DNA of 64,000 bases, taken from Gp6-AA40 sp036274155 (GTDB taxonomy: Bacteria > Acidobacteriota > Vicinamibacteria > Vicinamibacterales > UBA2999). A program made the position numbers and the translations under genes. Location of the stretch: positions 1 to 64,000 of the forward strand of contig DASUGH010000103.1 of the NCBI GenBank assembly GCA_036274155.1. The letters are read 5' to 3'. Of this stretch, positions 30,908 through 39,329 are shown piece after piece. The notes under the pieces are model-generated. The model made no database searches. It had not been told where the DNA came from and saw nothing but the letters and a program-made list of their open reading frames with translations. Within the stretch, counting starts at the first letter, position 1. Every line of letters starts with the position of its first letter.

Positions 30908-32953
30908 TTACATCCGCACCGGCACCTCGATGCCCATCAAATCGAGGGCCCGGGTGAGCTGGTTCCGGACGTAGATTACCCCCGCTGCCCGCCAGCGCCG
31001 CACGTCCTCTCTGGTTTCGTTCAGAATCGACGATCGGCTCACCGGCTTGAGGTTGTAGAACGCGTTGAACGACTGGGCCAGCGAGAAGGCGTACTTGGCG
31101 ACGACGGAGAACTCGAGCGTCCTGACGACCTGCTCGACCACTTCGTCGAGCCGGGCGGCGTCGAGCACGAGCGCCCAGAGCTCGTGCCCGCCATTCTGCC
31201 CCTCGAGCTCGCCGGCCGGAAAATCACCGAGTGACGCGATGAGCGCCGCTTCGTCGAGTCCGTCGCGCTGCTGGAGCTTTTGAAAGATGTTGTTCAAGCG
31301 CACGACGGCATACTGAATGTATGGACCGCTTTCGCCGACGAAGCTGAGCGCCTCCTCGAGGTCGAAGGCGATGACCTTGTCGCGCGAGAATTTGATCATG
31401 AAGTAGCGGACGGCGGCAATTCCGATCAGGCGCGCGGTATTGCCGGCGTCTGCCGGGTCGAGCTCGGCGTTGCGCCTGGTCACCTCCTCGCCGGCCTTTC
31501 TGACGAGCATGTCGAGGAGATCGTCGGCTTTCACGCCAAGGCCCTTTCGTCCGGAGACCTCGACGAACGGCCGCTTCGCCTCCTCCGAGTCCGGCGCCGG
31601 CGCGTGTCCGAGCTCGCGTGCCGTCGCATGCGACAGCGCGACCATCTCGTACGAGAAGTGATGAGACCGCTCGGCTCCCTCGGGGTGGCCCACGTTGATC
31701 AACGCCTGTTTGAGCAGCTTCTGCAGGTACGACTGGCGCACGTCGATCACGTTATAGACGTGAGTGGCGCCGCCGAAGGGCGGGTGCTCCGCGACGCCGT
31801 CCGCCGTGGACGTTGCCCACAGCGGCCCGTGCGGCCGATCGATGAACAGCCGATAGTTGAAGTCGCGGCCGAGCAGACCGAGCTTCCAGAACTGGTACGC
31901 GATGTCCTTGCCGACGTAGGTCACCACGCCGTTGGACCGCACGATCACCTTCTCCCGCTCCTCGCCCTCGTCACGATCCTCGACCGCCGGACCGGCTGGC
32001 TCTCCTGCAGTGTCGCTGGCCGGAGCGGCGTCGAGATCCTCCTGGATGGGCATCACCCAGCAGCCGGCGAGACGTCCCTCCGTGCGCAGGTAGACCGCCC
32101 CTTTCGATTTCAGCACCTCGAAGGCCTGCGCCCAGAACCGCAGCCTGAGAATGTCGCCCTCCCAGGTCAGGAGGTCGTAGTCCACGTTCATCCGGGCCAT
32201 GGTCTGCAGGTGGCAGCGGACGATCCGATCGGCGACGAAGGCAGCGATCTCGGCGTTCTCGTTGCCGCCGTGCTCGATGTCGTGCAGGGTGCGCGCGCGG
32301 ACCTGGAGGCGCTCCTTGTCCTCGCCGTACCAGTCCGTGACGCGCGCGTAGAGGTCCCAGCAGTAGTAATCGAACCGCGTGGTGTCCGCGATCTCGCGCA
32401 CGGCGGCGAGCGGTTTCCTCTCGAGCTCCCGGAAGCCGACTACGACATCGGCGACCTGGACCCCCGTGTCGTCGATGTAGTTCTGAACTTCGACCGGCAC
32501 GCCGCGGAAGCGGAGCACCCGCACCAGAGTGTCGCCGAGTGCGGCGTTCCGCAGGTGGCCGATGTGCGCCGCCTTGTTCGGATTGATGGCCGTGTGCTCG
32601 ACGATTGCCTTGCCGGCTGGCGCCGGTGCGGGCGCTGCCGTGGCGGCCAGTCGCTCGAGGAGGAATGCCGGCCGCTCCAGATGGACGTTCAGGTACCCGT
32701 TCGGGGCCGCCGTCACACGGCGAACGCCAGGGACCGAGCCAAAGGCTGACGCAATCTCCTGTGCGATGACCCGCGGCGCTTTCCGCAGCCGCCGCGCCAG
32801 CTCGAAGGCGAGCGGAGTGCCCAGATCGCCCAGCTCGCGGTTGGGCGGGTAGTCGAGCGACACGGCCGGCAGCGCATCGGCGTCGAGTGCGTACAACGTG
32901 TGCAGTAACTGCGTGATGTGGGTGCGGAGGCGGTGGTGCAGCGGAAGGATCAT
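30908..32953 (-). CDS. argS: Arginyl-tRNA synthetase
   Basis: Class I synthetase for tRNA-Arg. The N-terminal additional domain runs to about residue 110, then VEHTAINPNKAAHIGHLRNAALGD carries the HIGH motif. The KMSKS-equivalent region is EVSGRKGLGVKADDLLDML. The C-terminal DALR helical domain closes with LNETREDVRRWRAAGVIYVRNQLTRALDLMGIEVPVRM. At 681 residues it is about 100 longer than usual; inserts include an acidic stretch near residue 315 (DTAGEPAGPAVEDRDEGEE). ATG 32953 is where similarity begins. No Shine-Dalgarno is obvious. It is divergent from the V4R gene. Confidence 0.96.
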   Translation of the reverse strand: MILPLHHRLRTHITQLLHTLYALDADALPAVSLDYPPNRELGDLGTPLAFELARRLRKAPRVIAQEIASAFGSVPGVRRVTAAPNGYLNVHLERPAFLLERLAATAAPAPAPAGKAIVEHTAINPNKAAHIGHLRNAALGDTLVRVLRFRGVPVEVQNYIDDTGVQVADVVVGFRELERKPLAAVREIADTTRFDYYCWDLYARVTDWYGEDKERLQVRARTLHDIEHGGNENAEIAAFVADRIVRCHLQTMARMNVDYDLLTWEGDILRLRFWAQAFEVLKSKGAVYLRTEGRLAGCWVMPIQEDLDAAPASDTAGEPAGPAVEDRDEGEEREKVIVRSNGVVTYVGKDIAYQFWKLGLLGRDFNYRLFIDRPHGPLWATSTADGVAEHPPFGGATHVYNVIDVRQSYLQKLLKQALINVGHPEGAERSHHFSYEMVALSHATARELGHAPAPDSEEAKRPFVEVSGRKGLGVKADDLLDMLVRKAGEEVTRRNAELDPADAGNTARLIGIAAVRYFMIKFSRDKVIAFDLEEALSFVGESGPYIQYAVVRLNNIFQKLQQRDGLDEAALIASLGDFPAGELEGQNGGHELWALVLDAARLDEVVEQVVRTLEFSVVAKYAFSLAQSFNAFYNLKPVSRSSILNETREDVRRWRAAGVIYVRNQLTRALDLMGIEVPVRM

Positions 32954-33121
32954 TGAGCGGTCGGTGCGCCTTGTGAAATGTGAGTTGAAGATCGCGCGAG
33001 CGGCTATCGAGTTAGCGTGCAGCTGCCGAGAAGCTGATTGCGGCGACCTCGTGACGTGTAATACTTTTCTTCGTCGGGCCTTCCGGCCACATCTTAACAG
33101 CCTCAGGAGACCCTTCGCCGT

Positions 33122-33700
33122 ATGAGTGAGGGTGGCGTCGGCCGTCTGCTCGTCGCCAGCCTGCATCAGGGCATATCCGATCTGCTGCCCACGAGGCTGG
33201 AGTTTTACGAGTCGTGGCTCAATCCGGTCGGCCTTCGAGAAGGACGCATCGGACTGGCGCCGCTGACCGCCGCGCTCAGCTTTCTCCGGCTCGAAGGGGA
33301 GCCGTACCGCCTGATCGCGGCTCGAGCGGGCGAGTACACCGCTGAATGGACGGTCGCCGATCTGTCCGCCCTGCAGCGCAGCGTGATCAGGGCGGCTCCT
33401 GCCGGTGTCCGGCTGCGCCTCGCGCTGAGACTCGTGCGTCGCATGGTTCGGAACACGTTCGCCGGCAGCCGCGTCGCCGTTCGCGTACGCCGCGGCCGCG
33501 GCAACGTCGACATCCGCGGATCGGTGTTCTGCGAGGTACGCGACCAGACGAAACAGCCGCTTTGCGAGTTCTATGCGGCGGCAATCAAGAAGCTGATGCA
33601 GCTGTTCAGCCTCGAGGTGGACGTGAGCACCGAGCAGTGCCGCGCCACTGGCGCCGGTCAGTGTGTCATGACGGTGATCAGAAAAGCGGCGGACGCATGA
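33122..33700 (+). CDS. V4R-domain-like protein
   Basis: The 192-residue protein ends in a segment typical of the V4R (4-vinyl reductase) ligand-binding domain found in XylR/DmpR sensors and BchJ. That segment runs RGSVFCEVRDQTKQPLCEFYAAAIKKLMQLF, then VDVSTEQCRATGAGQCVMTVI, with Cys residues in the usual places for metal binding. The N-terminal part is helical. There is no output domain. It overlaps the following TPR gene by 4 bp (ATGA), so the two proteins are probably made together and may interact. The ligand is unknown. Confidence 0.75.
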   Translation: MSEGGVGRLLVASLHQGISDLLPTRLEFYESWLNPVGLREGRIGLAPLTAALSFLRLEGEPYRLIAARAGEYTAEWTVADLSALQRSVIRAAPAGVRLRLALRLVRRMVRNTFAGSRVAVRVRRGRGNVDIRGSVFCEVRDQTKQPLCEFYAAAIKKLMQLFSLEVDVSTEQCRATGAGQCVMTVIRKAADA

Positions 33701-35304
33701 GCAGCGCCCGACTCGTCATCTGCGCGCTGGTGTGCCTGGCCGGACTGTCTCCATCGCGGGCATGGGCCGACACGCCCGGGAGCGGCACGCGTCACCTGGT
33801 GGTGCCGTTCGACAGCACCAGCGGCGAGCCGCGCGTCTACTGGCTCACGGAGGCGTCGGCGGTGCTTCTCGCCGACGAGTTGACCGCGCTCGGCGTGCCG
33901 GCCGTCTCCAGGGATGACCGCCTGCTGGCCTTTGAACGGTTGCGCGTGCCGGCGGCCGTCACGCTCAGTCATGCCACGGTGATCCGGCTGGCGCAGGTGC
34001 TCGGCGCTCCGAGGGTGGTGGTCGGCACCTACGATCTGCGCGGCGAGACGCTGACCGTGAGAGCCCGCACCATTCGTCTCGACGATGGGCAGATCTCGGC
34101 GGAGGTCGTCGAACAGGGCCCGCTGCTCGGACTGTTCGACATTTACGCGCGTCTCGCTCACAGGCTCGTTCCGGGAGCGAGTGGTGGCGGCGTCCGGCCC
34201 GAGCCCAACTACACGCCGGCGGCGTTCGAGCAGTACATCAAGGGTCTGCTCGCAGATACAGCCACCTCCAAGATCGCCTTCCTGAACGACGCCATCCGGC
34301 TGGCCCCGGCCTTTCAGCGTCCGCGGCTGGCCCTGTGGGCGGTTCACCACGATCAGGATGACGAGCGCAAGGCGCTCGCGGTGGTGCAGGCGGTGCCAGC
34401 CGACCATTCGTTGAGCCGGCGGGCGCGATTCCTGGCGGCGATTTCGCTGCTCGGTCTTGGCCGGCTCGACGAGGCATTCGAGCGGCTGTCCGAGCTCAAT
34501 CGCGCCTCGCCGGATCCGGCGCTGCTCAACAATCTCGGCATCGTTCAGCTCCGCCGCGGCGCCGGCGCTGCCGGCGGGCGGGCCGCCACCTTCTTTTCCG
34601 ACGCCGCCAAACTGGACAGGGCCGACACCGATGTGCTGTTCAACCTCGGGTACGCCTCGTGGCTCGAACGCGACATCGCATCCGCCATCCCCTGGTTGAG
34701 AGAAGCGGTCCGGCGGAATCCCACGGATGCCGAGGCGCATTTCGTCCTCGGCGCCGCACTGCTGGCCGCTGGAAACGGCGGCGAGGGGGCGCGTGAGCGC
34801 GAGCTTGCCCGGAGGCTGTCGTCCGAACTGGCGGACCTGGACAAGCAGAATGCGGCGGTCCCGCGCGGCCTCGAGCGCGTCAAACTCGACGTCGACGTTC
34901 CGAGCTCGCTCAGGGTCGACACCGCGATCGCGTCGGCAGGGCAGCGCGAGCAGCGCGAGTTGGCGGCGTTTCATCTCGACGCCGGACGCCGATTCTTCGC
35001 GAGCGGACGCGACACCGATGCGGTCACCGAACTGCGCCGCGCCGTGTACCTCGACCCGTATCAGGGCGAGGCACACCTGCTGCTTGGCCGCCTGTTCCTC
35101 CGTGGCGGCCGCGCGCTGGACGCCGTAGACGAGCTGAAGATCTCGCTGTGGAGCACCGAGAGCGTGACAACGCGGCTCGCGCTCGCCGAGGCGTACGTGG
35201 CCGCCCGCGACGAGATGGCAGCCCGTGCGGAACTGCAGACGGTGCTCTCCCGCGATCCGCAGAACGAAGACGCCTCGCGGCTGCTCGACTCCCTCACCCA
35301 GTAG
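33697..35304 (+). CDS. Secreted TPR-repeat protein
   Basis: A 535-residue exported protein with a signal peptide (cleavage likely after AWA, residue 24). An N-terminal alpha/beta domain of about 160 residues (HLVVPFDSTSGEPRVYWLTEASAVLLADEL, RVVVGTYDLRGE) resembles the TolB-N/FlgO-like folds seen ahead of TPR arrays in Acidobacteria. Tetratricopeptide repeats follow, for example NLGIVQLRRG, NLGYASWLERDIASAIPWLREAVRRNP, and a final block HLLLGRLFLRGGRALDAVDELK. It is likely a periplasmic scaffold. ATG 33697 overlaps the V4R stop. Confidence 0.85.
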   Translation: MSSARLVICALVCLAGLSPSRAWADTPGSGTRHLVVPFDSTSGEPRVYWLTEASAVLLADELTALGVPAVSRDDRLLAFERLRVPAAVTLSHATVIRLAQVLGAPRVVVGTYDLRGETLTVRARTIRLDDGQISAEVVEQGPLLGLFDIYARLAHRLVPGASGGGVRPEPNYTPAAFEQYIKGLLADTATSKIAFLNDAIRLAPAFQRPRLALWAVHHDQDDERKALAVVQAVPADHSLSRRARFLAAISLLGLGRLDEAFERLSELNRASPDPALLNNLGIVQLRRGAGAAGGRAATFFSDAAKLDRADTDVLFNLGYASWLERDIASAIPWLREAVRRNPTDAEAHFVLGAALLAAGNGGEGARERELARRLSSELADLDKQNAAVPRGLERVKLDVDVPSSLRVDTAIASAGQREQRELAAFHLDAGRRFFASGRDTDAVTELRRAVYLDPYQGEAHLLLGRLFLRGGRALDAVDELKISLWSTESVTTRLALAEAYVAARDEMAARAELQTVLSRDPQNEDASRLLDSLTQ

Positions 35305-35370
35305 CACTCGATCATCAGCACGTTTCCGGGCGCGGAGCCGCGTCCGCGTGCTAAAATCACGCGCGGCCCG

Positions 35371-36027
35371 ATGTCAGACGAGGAGTTTCGCGAGTTCTAC
35401 CTCGATGGCAAGTCCCTCGCCTTCCTGGTCATCTCCGGAATTGGCGTGGCGGTCGTCGTGTTCCTCTGCGGTGTGCTCGTCGGACGCGGCGTGCGCGCGC
35501 CGCGGGCGGCGGAGACGGCTGATCTCGCCGCGGCCGCGCTTGGCGACTCGCTCGGCGCCGAATCGTCGCTCGACACCGGGTCCTCGTCGGCCGATGGCAC
35601 GTCACATGTCCCGGGCAGGGAGCCTGATCGCTCGGACCGCTTCGGCGGCACACCGGCTGCCGAGACAATACCCACTCCACCGCCGGAGCCGGTGATCCCG
35701 GAACCGGCTGCCTCGCCGGCGCCGCGTGCACCGGCCCCCGCGCCCGCTTCCGTCGCCGCGAAACCGCCTCCGCCGGCCACGCCGCCGCGAGACGCCGCGG
35801 CCAGAAAGTGGGTGGTGCAAGTGGCGTCGGGGGCGAACCGTGCATCGGCTGAATCGTTCGCCGGACGATTGAAGTCGAAAGGATACGACGCCTTCGTCTC
35901 GTCGCCTGAAGGCGGGGGTCAGTACCGGGTGCGCGTCGGGCCGTTCGACAAGAAGAGCGACGCGGATGCCGTGGCCGGTCGTCTCAAGAAGGAAGGAAAG
36001 TACAAGGACCTCTGGGTGACCCACTGA
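35371..36027 (+). CDS. SPOR-domain membrane protein
   Basis: The 218-residue protein has one transmembrane helix (residues 14-38, SLAFLVISGIGVAVVVFLCGVLVGRG), a long Pro/Ala-rich periplasmic linker, and a C-terminal SPOR domain (KWVVQVASGANRASAESFAGRLKSKG, YRVRVGPFDKKSDADAVAGRLKKEG). SPOR domains bind denuded glycan at the division septum, so a cell-division or peptidoglycan role is likely. An extended -10, TGCTAAAAT, is 13 nt before the ATG. lnt follows after 76 bp. Confidence 0.9.
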   Translation: MSDEEFREFYLDGKSLAFLVISGIGVAVVVFLCGVLVGRGVRAPRAAETADLAAAALGDSLGAESSLDTGSSSADGTSHVPGREPDRSDRFGGTPAAETIPTPPPEPVIPEPAASPAPRAPAPAPASVAAKPPPPATPPRDAAARKWVVQVASGANRASAESFAGRLKSKGYDAFVSSPEGGGQYRVRVGPFDKKSDADAVAGRLKKEGKYKDLWVTH

Positions 36028-36103
36028 GGAGGCCACCGCCTGGTGGCACGTCGCCTCGAACCGGCACCGCCGGCACGCCTTTGCGGCACGCATTCCCTTC
36101 GTA

Positions 36104-37639
36104 ATGCTGCTTTCCCTTGACGTTCTCTTTGCGCTGGTCTCGGGCGTTTGTCTGACCCTGAGCTTTCCGAGGTTCGGCCACCCGGCCTTCGGCTGGATTG
36201 CGCTTGTTCCGCTGCTGGCAGCGTTGACCGGCTGGCGCGGACGAGCCGGTCATTTTCCAGGATGCTCGTCGCGCCGGGCGTTCGCTCTCGGTCTGTTGGC
36301 CGGGCTCGTGTACTTCGTCGGCACGGTGTACTGGACAGGCGCAGTGGTCGAGACGTTCGGCGGTCTTTCAGGGCCAGTGGCGCTGTTCGCCATGGGACTG
36401 CTCGCCCTCTACCTTGCACTCTATCCGGCCCTGGCGGCGCTTGCGATCGGCCGTCTGGTCCGCGCCGGAGGCGTGCGGGCACTCTTTCTCTTTCCAGCAG
36501 CGTGGGCGGCCACCGAGTACCTCCGAGGTGGCTATCTCATGGGCGGGTTTCCCTGGGTCCCGCTCGGCAACAGTCAGGTCACCGTGCTGCCCGTCGCACA
36601 GCTTGCGAGCCTGCTGGGCGTCTATGGGCTCTCGGCGCTGGTATCGTTCGTCAACGCATCGTTGACGGTGGCGCTGCTCACTGCCGGACGGCAGCGTCTG
36701 GTTGCCGCAGCTCTGGCCGTGGGCGTGCCGCTCATGACCGGCGCGTGGGGCACCTGGCGCATTGCCGACGACTCGTTGCGCCAGACCGGAACGCCGCTTC
36801 GTGTCGGGCTCGTCCAGGGCAACATCGCGCAGACCGCAAAGTGGAAACCAGGCGAGGCACGGCGAATCTTCACGACTCATATTGCGATTACCCGTGACCT
36901 GGCGCGGCGCGGCGCCCAGTATGTGCTGTGGCCCGAGTCGGCGCTGCCGTTTCGTTTCGACGACGACGAGAAGGGGAAACAGGCGATCGAGGATCTGGCG
37001 CGCGAGCTGCGCATCCATCTGCTGTTCGGCAGCGATGAGCTCGTTGGCGGCAACTCCTATAACTCGGCTTTCCTGCTGGGTCCGGACGGCGGGAAGCTGG
37101 CTGTCTACCGGAAGATTCACCTCGTGCCCTTCGGTGAGTTCATCCCGTTCAGCGGCTGGCTGGCGTTCTTCCCACCGCTCGTGGAGACGATCGGCGGCTT
37201 CGCACCGTTCGCGCCCGGCACGGATGTCGTCATGTTGCCGGTGGATGGCCGCCCGACGAGCACCGCCATCTGCTACGAGGTCGTGTACCCGTCGCTCATC
37301 GCCACCGCTGTCCACTCAGGCAGCGAGCTGCTGACAACGATCACGAACGATGCGTGGTACGGGCAGTCATCTGCGCCGTACCAGCATTTCGAGATGGCGG
37401 CGATGCGCGCCATCGAGCAGGGGCGGTATCTCGCCCGTGCCGCCAACACCGGGATAAGCGGCGTCATCGACCCGTACGGCCGCGTCCTCCAGCGATCGCG
37501 TCTGTTCGAGGAGGCGGGACTGGTGGAAGAAGTGCGGCTGCTGCAGGGCCGTACAATCTATTCGCGAATCGGCGACGTCGTGGCATATGCAGGCGCCGCG
37601 ACCATCCTGCTCGCCCTGCTCGTCATGCGCAGGCGGTGA
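36104..37639 (+). CDS. lnt: Apolipoprotein N-acyltransferase
   Basis: Last step of lipoprotein maturation: N-acylates the lipid-modified N-terminal cysteine in the inner membrane. The 511-residue protein has about seven N-terminal membrane spans, then a nitrilase domain. The catalytic triad is complete: Glu278 (PESALPF), Lys337 (RKIHLVPFGEF) and Cys390 (AICYEVVYP). The final hydrophobic segment and MRRR tail anchor it. Its presence implies a diderm envelope. Confidence 0.96.
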   Translation: MLLSLDVLFALVSGVCLTLSFPRFGHPAFGWIALVPLLAALTGWRGRAGHFPGCSSRRAFALGLLAGLVYFVGTVYWTGAVVETFGGLSGPVALFAMGLLALYLALYPALAALAIGRLVRAGGVRALFLFPAAWAATEYLRGGYLMGGFPWVPLGNSQVTVLPVAQLASLLGVYGLSALVSFVNASLTVALLTAGRQRLVAAALAVGVPLMTGAWGTWRIADDSLRQTGTPLRVGLVQGNIAQTAKWKPGEARRIFTTHIAITRDLARRGAQYVLWPESALPFRFDDDEKGKQAIEDLARELRIHLLFGSDELVGGNSYNSAFLLGPDGGKLAVYRKIHLVPFGEFIPFSGWLAFFPPLVETIGGFAPFAPGTDVVMLPVDGRPTSTAICYEVVYPSLIATAVHSGSELLTTITNDAWYGQSSAPYQHFEMAAMRAIEQGRYLARAANTGISGVIDPYGRVLQRSRLFEEAGLVEEVRLLQGRTIYSRIGDVVAYAGAATILLALLVMRRR

Positions 37640-37704
37640 CGCAGCGATTCGCGTGACTGTCATCATCACAGCCCCGACCTCGAGTCGGCGGCACTGGAGG
37701 CATC

Positions 37705-38842
37705 GTGGCGGTTCCCATCGAGGACCTGGTCCGGCAGTACGAATCCCTGCGCGTGCGCGCGCACGATCTCCGGAGGCATCTTTGAAGAAGCCCGCCTCGA
37801 TGAAGAGCTGGCCGAGATCGAGCGGCGGATCGCCGAACCCGGGTTCTGGAACGACCAGAACGAGGCGCAAAAGGTCATGCAGCGCCGCCGCAAGGTCGAG
37901 ATCGAGGTCGGCCTTCGCGCGTCGCTGAAGCAGCGTGACGACGATATCGGCGTGCTCGTCGAGTGGGCCCGCGGCGGCGAGGATGTCGGCAGCGACCTGG
38001 AGAAGGCGCTCGGCGAGTTCAAGCAGGAGATCGAGGACGCCGAAACTCGAAAGATGCTCGGCGGTGAGCACGACCGAAGCAACGCCATCGTGACGATTCA
38101 CCCCGGGGCCGGAGGAACGGAATCGCAGGACTGGGCCGAGATGCTCCTCAAGATGTACCTGAAGTGGGCGGAGCGCCGCGGCTTCAAGCGCGAGATCATC
38201 GACTATCAGGATGGTGAGGAAGCCGGTATCAAGAGCGCGACGGTCCTCTTTTCCGGCGACTACGCCTACGGGTTGATGTCGGCCGAGGCCGGTGTGCACC
38301 GCCTCGTGCGCATCTCTCCGTTCGATCAGGCGGCCCGCCGGCACACCTCGTTTGCCTCGGTGTTCGTCTGGCCGGAGCTGCCGGAAGACGTCGACATCGA
38401 AATCGACGACAAGGACCTGCGCATCGATACGTACAGGTCGAGCGGCGCCGGCGGTCAGCACGTCAACGTGACCGACTCGGCCGTCCGCATCACGCACCTG
38501 CCGACCGGCATCGTCGTGTCGTGCCAGAACGAGCGATCGCAGCACAAGAACCGGGCACAGGCGATGAAGGTGCTCAAGGCTCGCCTGTTCGACAGGAAGA
38601 TGAAGGAACAGCAGGAGAAGCTCGAGCAGATCGGCGGCGAGAAACGCGACATCGCCTTCGGCAACCAGATCCGGAGCTACGTCCTCCAGCCCTACCAGAT
38701 GATCAAAGACCTGCGAACCAGGGTCGAGGTGGGCGATGTCGGGCGCGTGCTCGACGGCGATCTCGACCCGTTCATCAAGGCGTATCTGATGAAAAAAGCC
38801 AGCGGTACGCTCGGCGCACCGGCCTCCGGCGACGACGAGTGA
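37705..38842 (+). CDS. prfB: Peptide chain release factor 2, programmed +1 frameshift
   Basis: RF2 recognises UGA and UAA stop codons. The zero frame starts at GTG 37705 (GGAGG 4 nt upstream) and runs 26 codons to an in-frame TGA at 37783-37785. Shifting +1 at CTT-T reads on as EEARLDEELAEIERRIAEPGFWN without a break to 38842, giving about 378 residues. RF2 hallmarks are the SPF recognition motif (RISPFDQAARRH) and the catalytic GGQ (SGAGGQHVN). The frameshift signal matches the E. coli autoregulation site in layout. A plain reading would start at ATG 37877 and lose 57 N-terminal residues. Confidence 0.96.
37772..37785 (+). promoter_or_regulatory. prfB frameshift site
   Basis: GGAGG-CAT-CTT-TGA: an internal Shine-Dalgarno element 3 nt before the slippery CTT and the in-frame stop. 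In E. coli the same spacing drives +1 slippage when RF2 is scarce. The base after TGA is A here, not the C found in E. coli. Confidence 0.93.
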
Positions 38843-38885
38843 CCTCGGCCGGCCACCGCAGGCGGCCGGTTGACGTCTAACCTGA

Positions 38886-38905
38886 TGAGGGTACAGTTAC
38901 CCTCA
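38886..38905. promoter_or_regulatory. Perfect palindrome upstream of membrane gene
   Basis: TGAGGGTA-CAGT-TACCCTCA, 8-bp arms. It is 108 bp upstream of the membrane gene ATG and could be an operator or a weak terminator for prfB; no T-run follows. Confidence 0.45.
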
Positions 38906-38973
38906 ACTTACCGTCGTGTCGGTCGGCGCTCGCGGCTGGCCCAACCGGGTGCAGCTGGCGGCGCCTGACGCCC

Positions 38974-38997
38974 AGCGGAATCGCTGTCGATTCCGCT
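38974..38997 (+). promoter_or_regulatory. Leader stem-loop next to ribosome binding site
   Basis: AGCGGAATCG-CTGT-CGATTCCGCT is a perfect 10-bp stem. It ends 3 nt before the GGAGAGG Shine-Dalgarno at 39001 and 16 nt before the ATG at 39014. Folding could hinder or expose the ribosome site. Confidence 0.55.
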
Positions 38998-39013
38998 GAA
39001 GGAGAGGTGCCTG

Positions 39014-39295
39014 ATGTCCCGCAACCTCGACGACCTGGTCACGGCAACCGAGCACGCTGACCCTGTCCATCCATTCCGAGATCTCTGGGATCACAACTTC
39101 TATCTGGATGGTCTGGTGAGCACGGAGGGCGGCCTCTGGCTCATGATGATGGACGCGCTGCTCGTGGTTCCACTCATCATGGCTGCGTTCTTCTACCCAG
39201 GCCCCGTGCTGCTGATCACTGCCGGGATTCTGCTCGCCACGTTCGGCGGGTATGAGGGCTACGTCGTCTGGAGGCGGCGCCACTCCAGAGCCTGA
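39014..39295 (+). CDS. Small membrane protein of unknown function
   Basis: A 93-residue protein with a polar N-terminal 40 residues and two adjacent hydrophobic helices (about residues 42-60 and 62-80: LWLMMMDALLVVPLIMAAFFY and LLITAGILLATFGGYEGYVV), then a basic tail WRRRHSRA. I do not recognise a family. It has an unusually good Shine-Dalgarno for this window (GGAGAGG, 6 nt spacing) and two structured elements upstream, so expression is probably regulated. It converges on the PBP1A gene. Confidence 0.75.
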   Translation: MSRNLDDLVTATEHADPVHPFRDLWDHNFYLDGLVSTEGGLWLMMMDALLVVPLIMAAFFYPGPVLLITAGILLATFGGYEGYVVWRRRHSRA

Positions 39296-39326
39296 GTCGT
39301 GGAAGGCGCCTGAAGGCGCCCCGACT
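39295..39326. terminator. Possible bidirectional terminator hairpin
   Basis: GGCGCC-TGAA-GGCGCC nested inside AGTCG..CGACT, between the convergent membrane gene and PBP1A gene. There is no T-run, so it may act only as an RNA 3'-end stabiliser. Confidence 0.35.
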
Positions 39327-39329
39327 GGG

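Noticed and set aside
32954..33166. N-terminal extension of ArgS
   Set aside because: The 71 extra codons are Arg-rich, overlap the start of the divergent V4R gene and precede the normal ArgS N-terminus.
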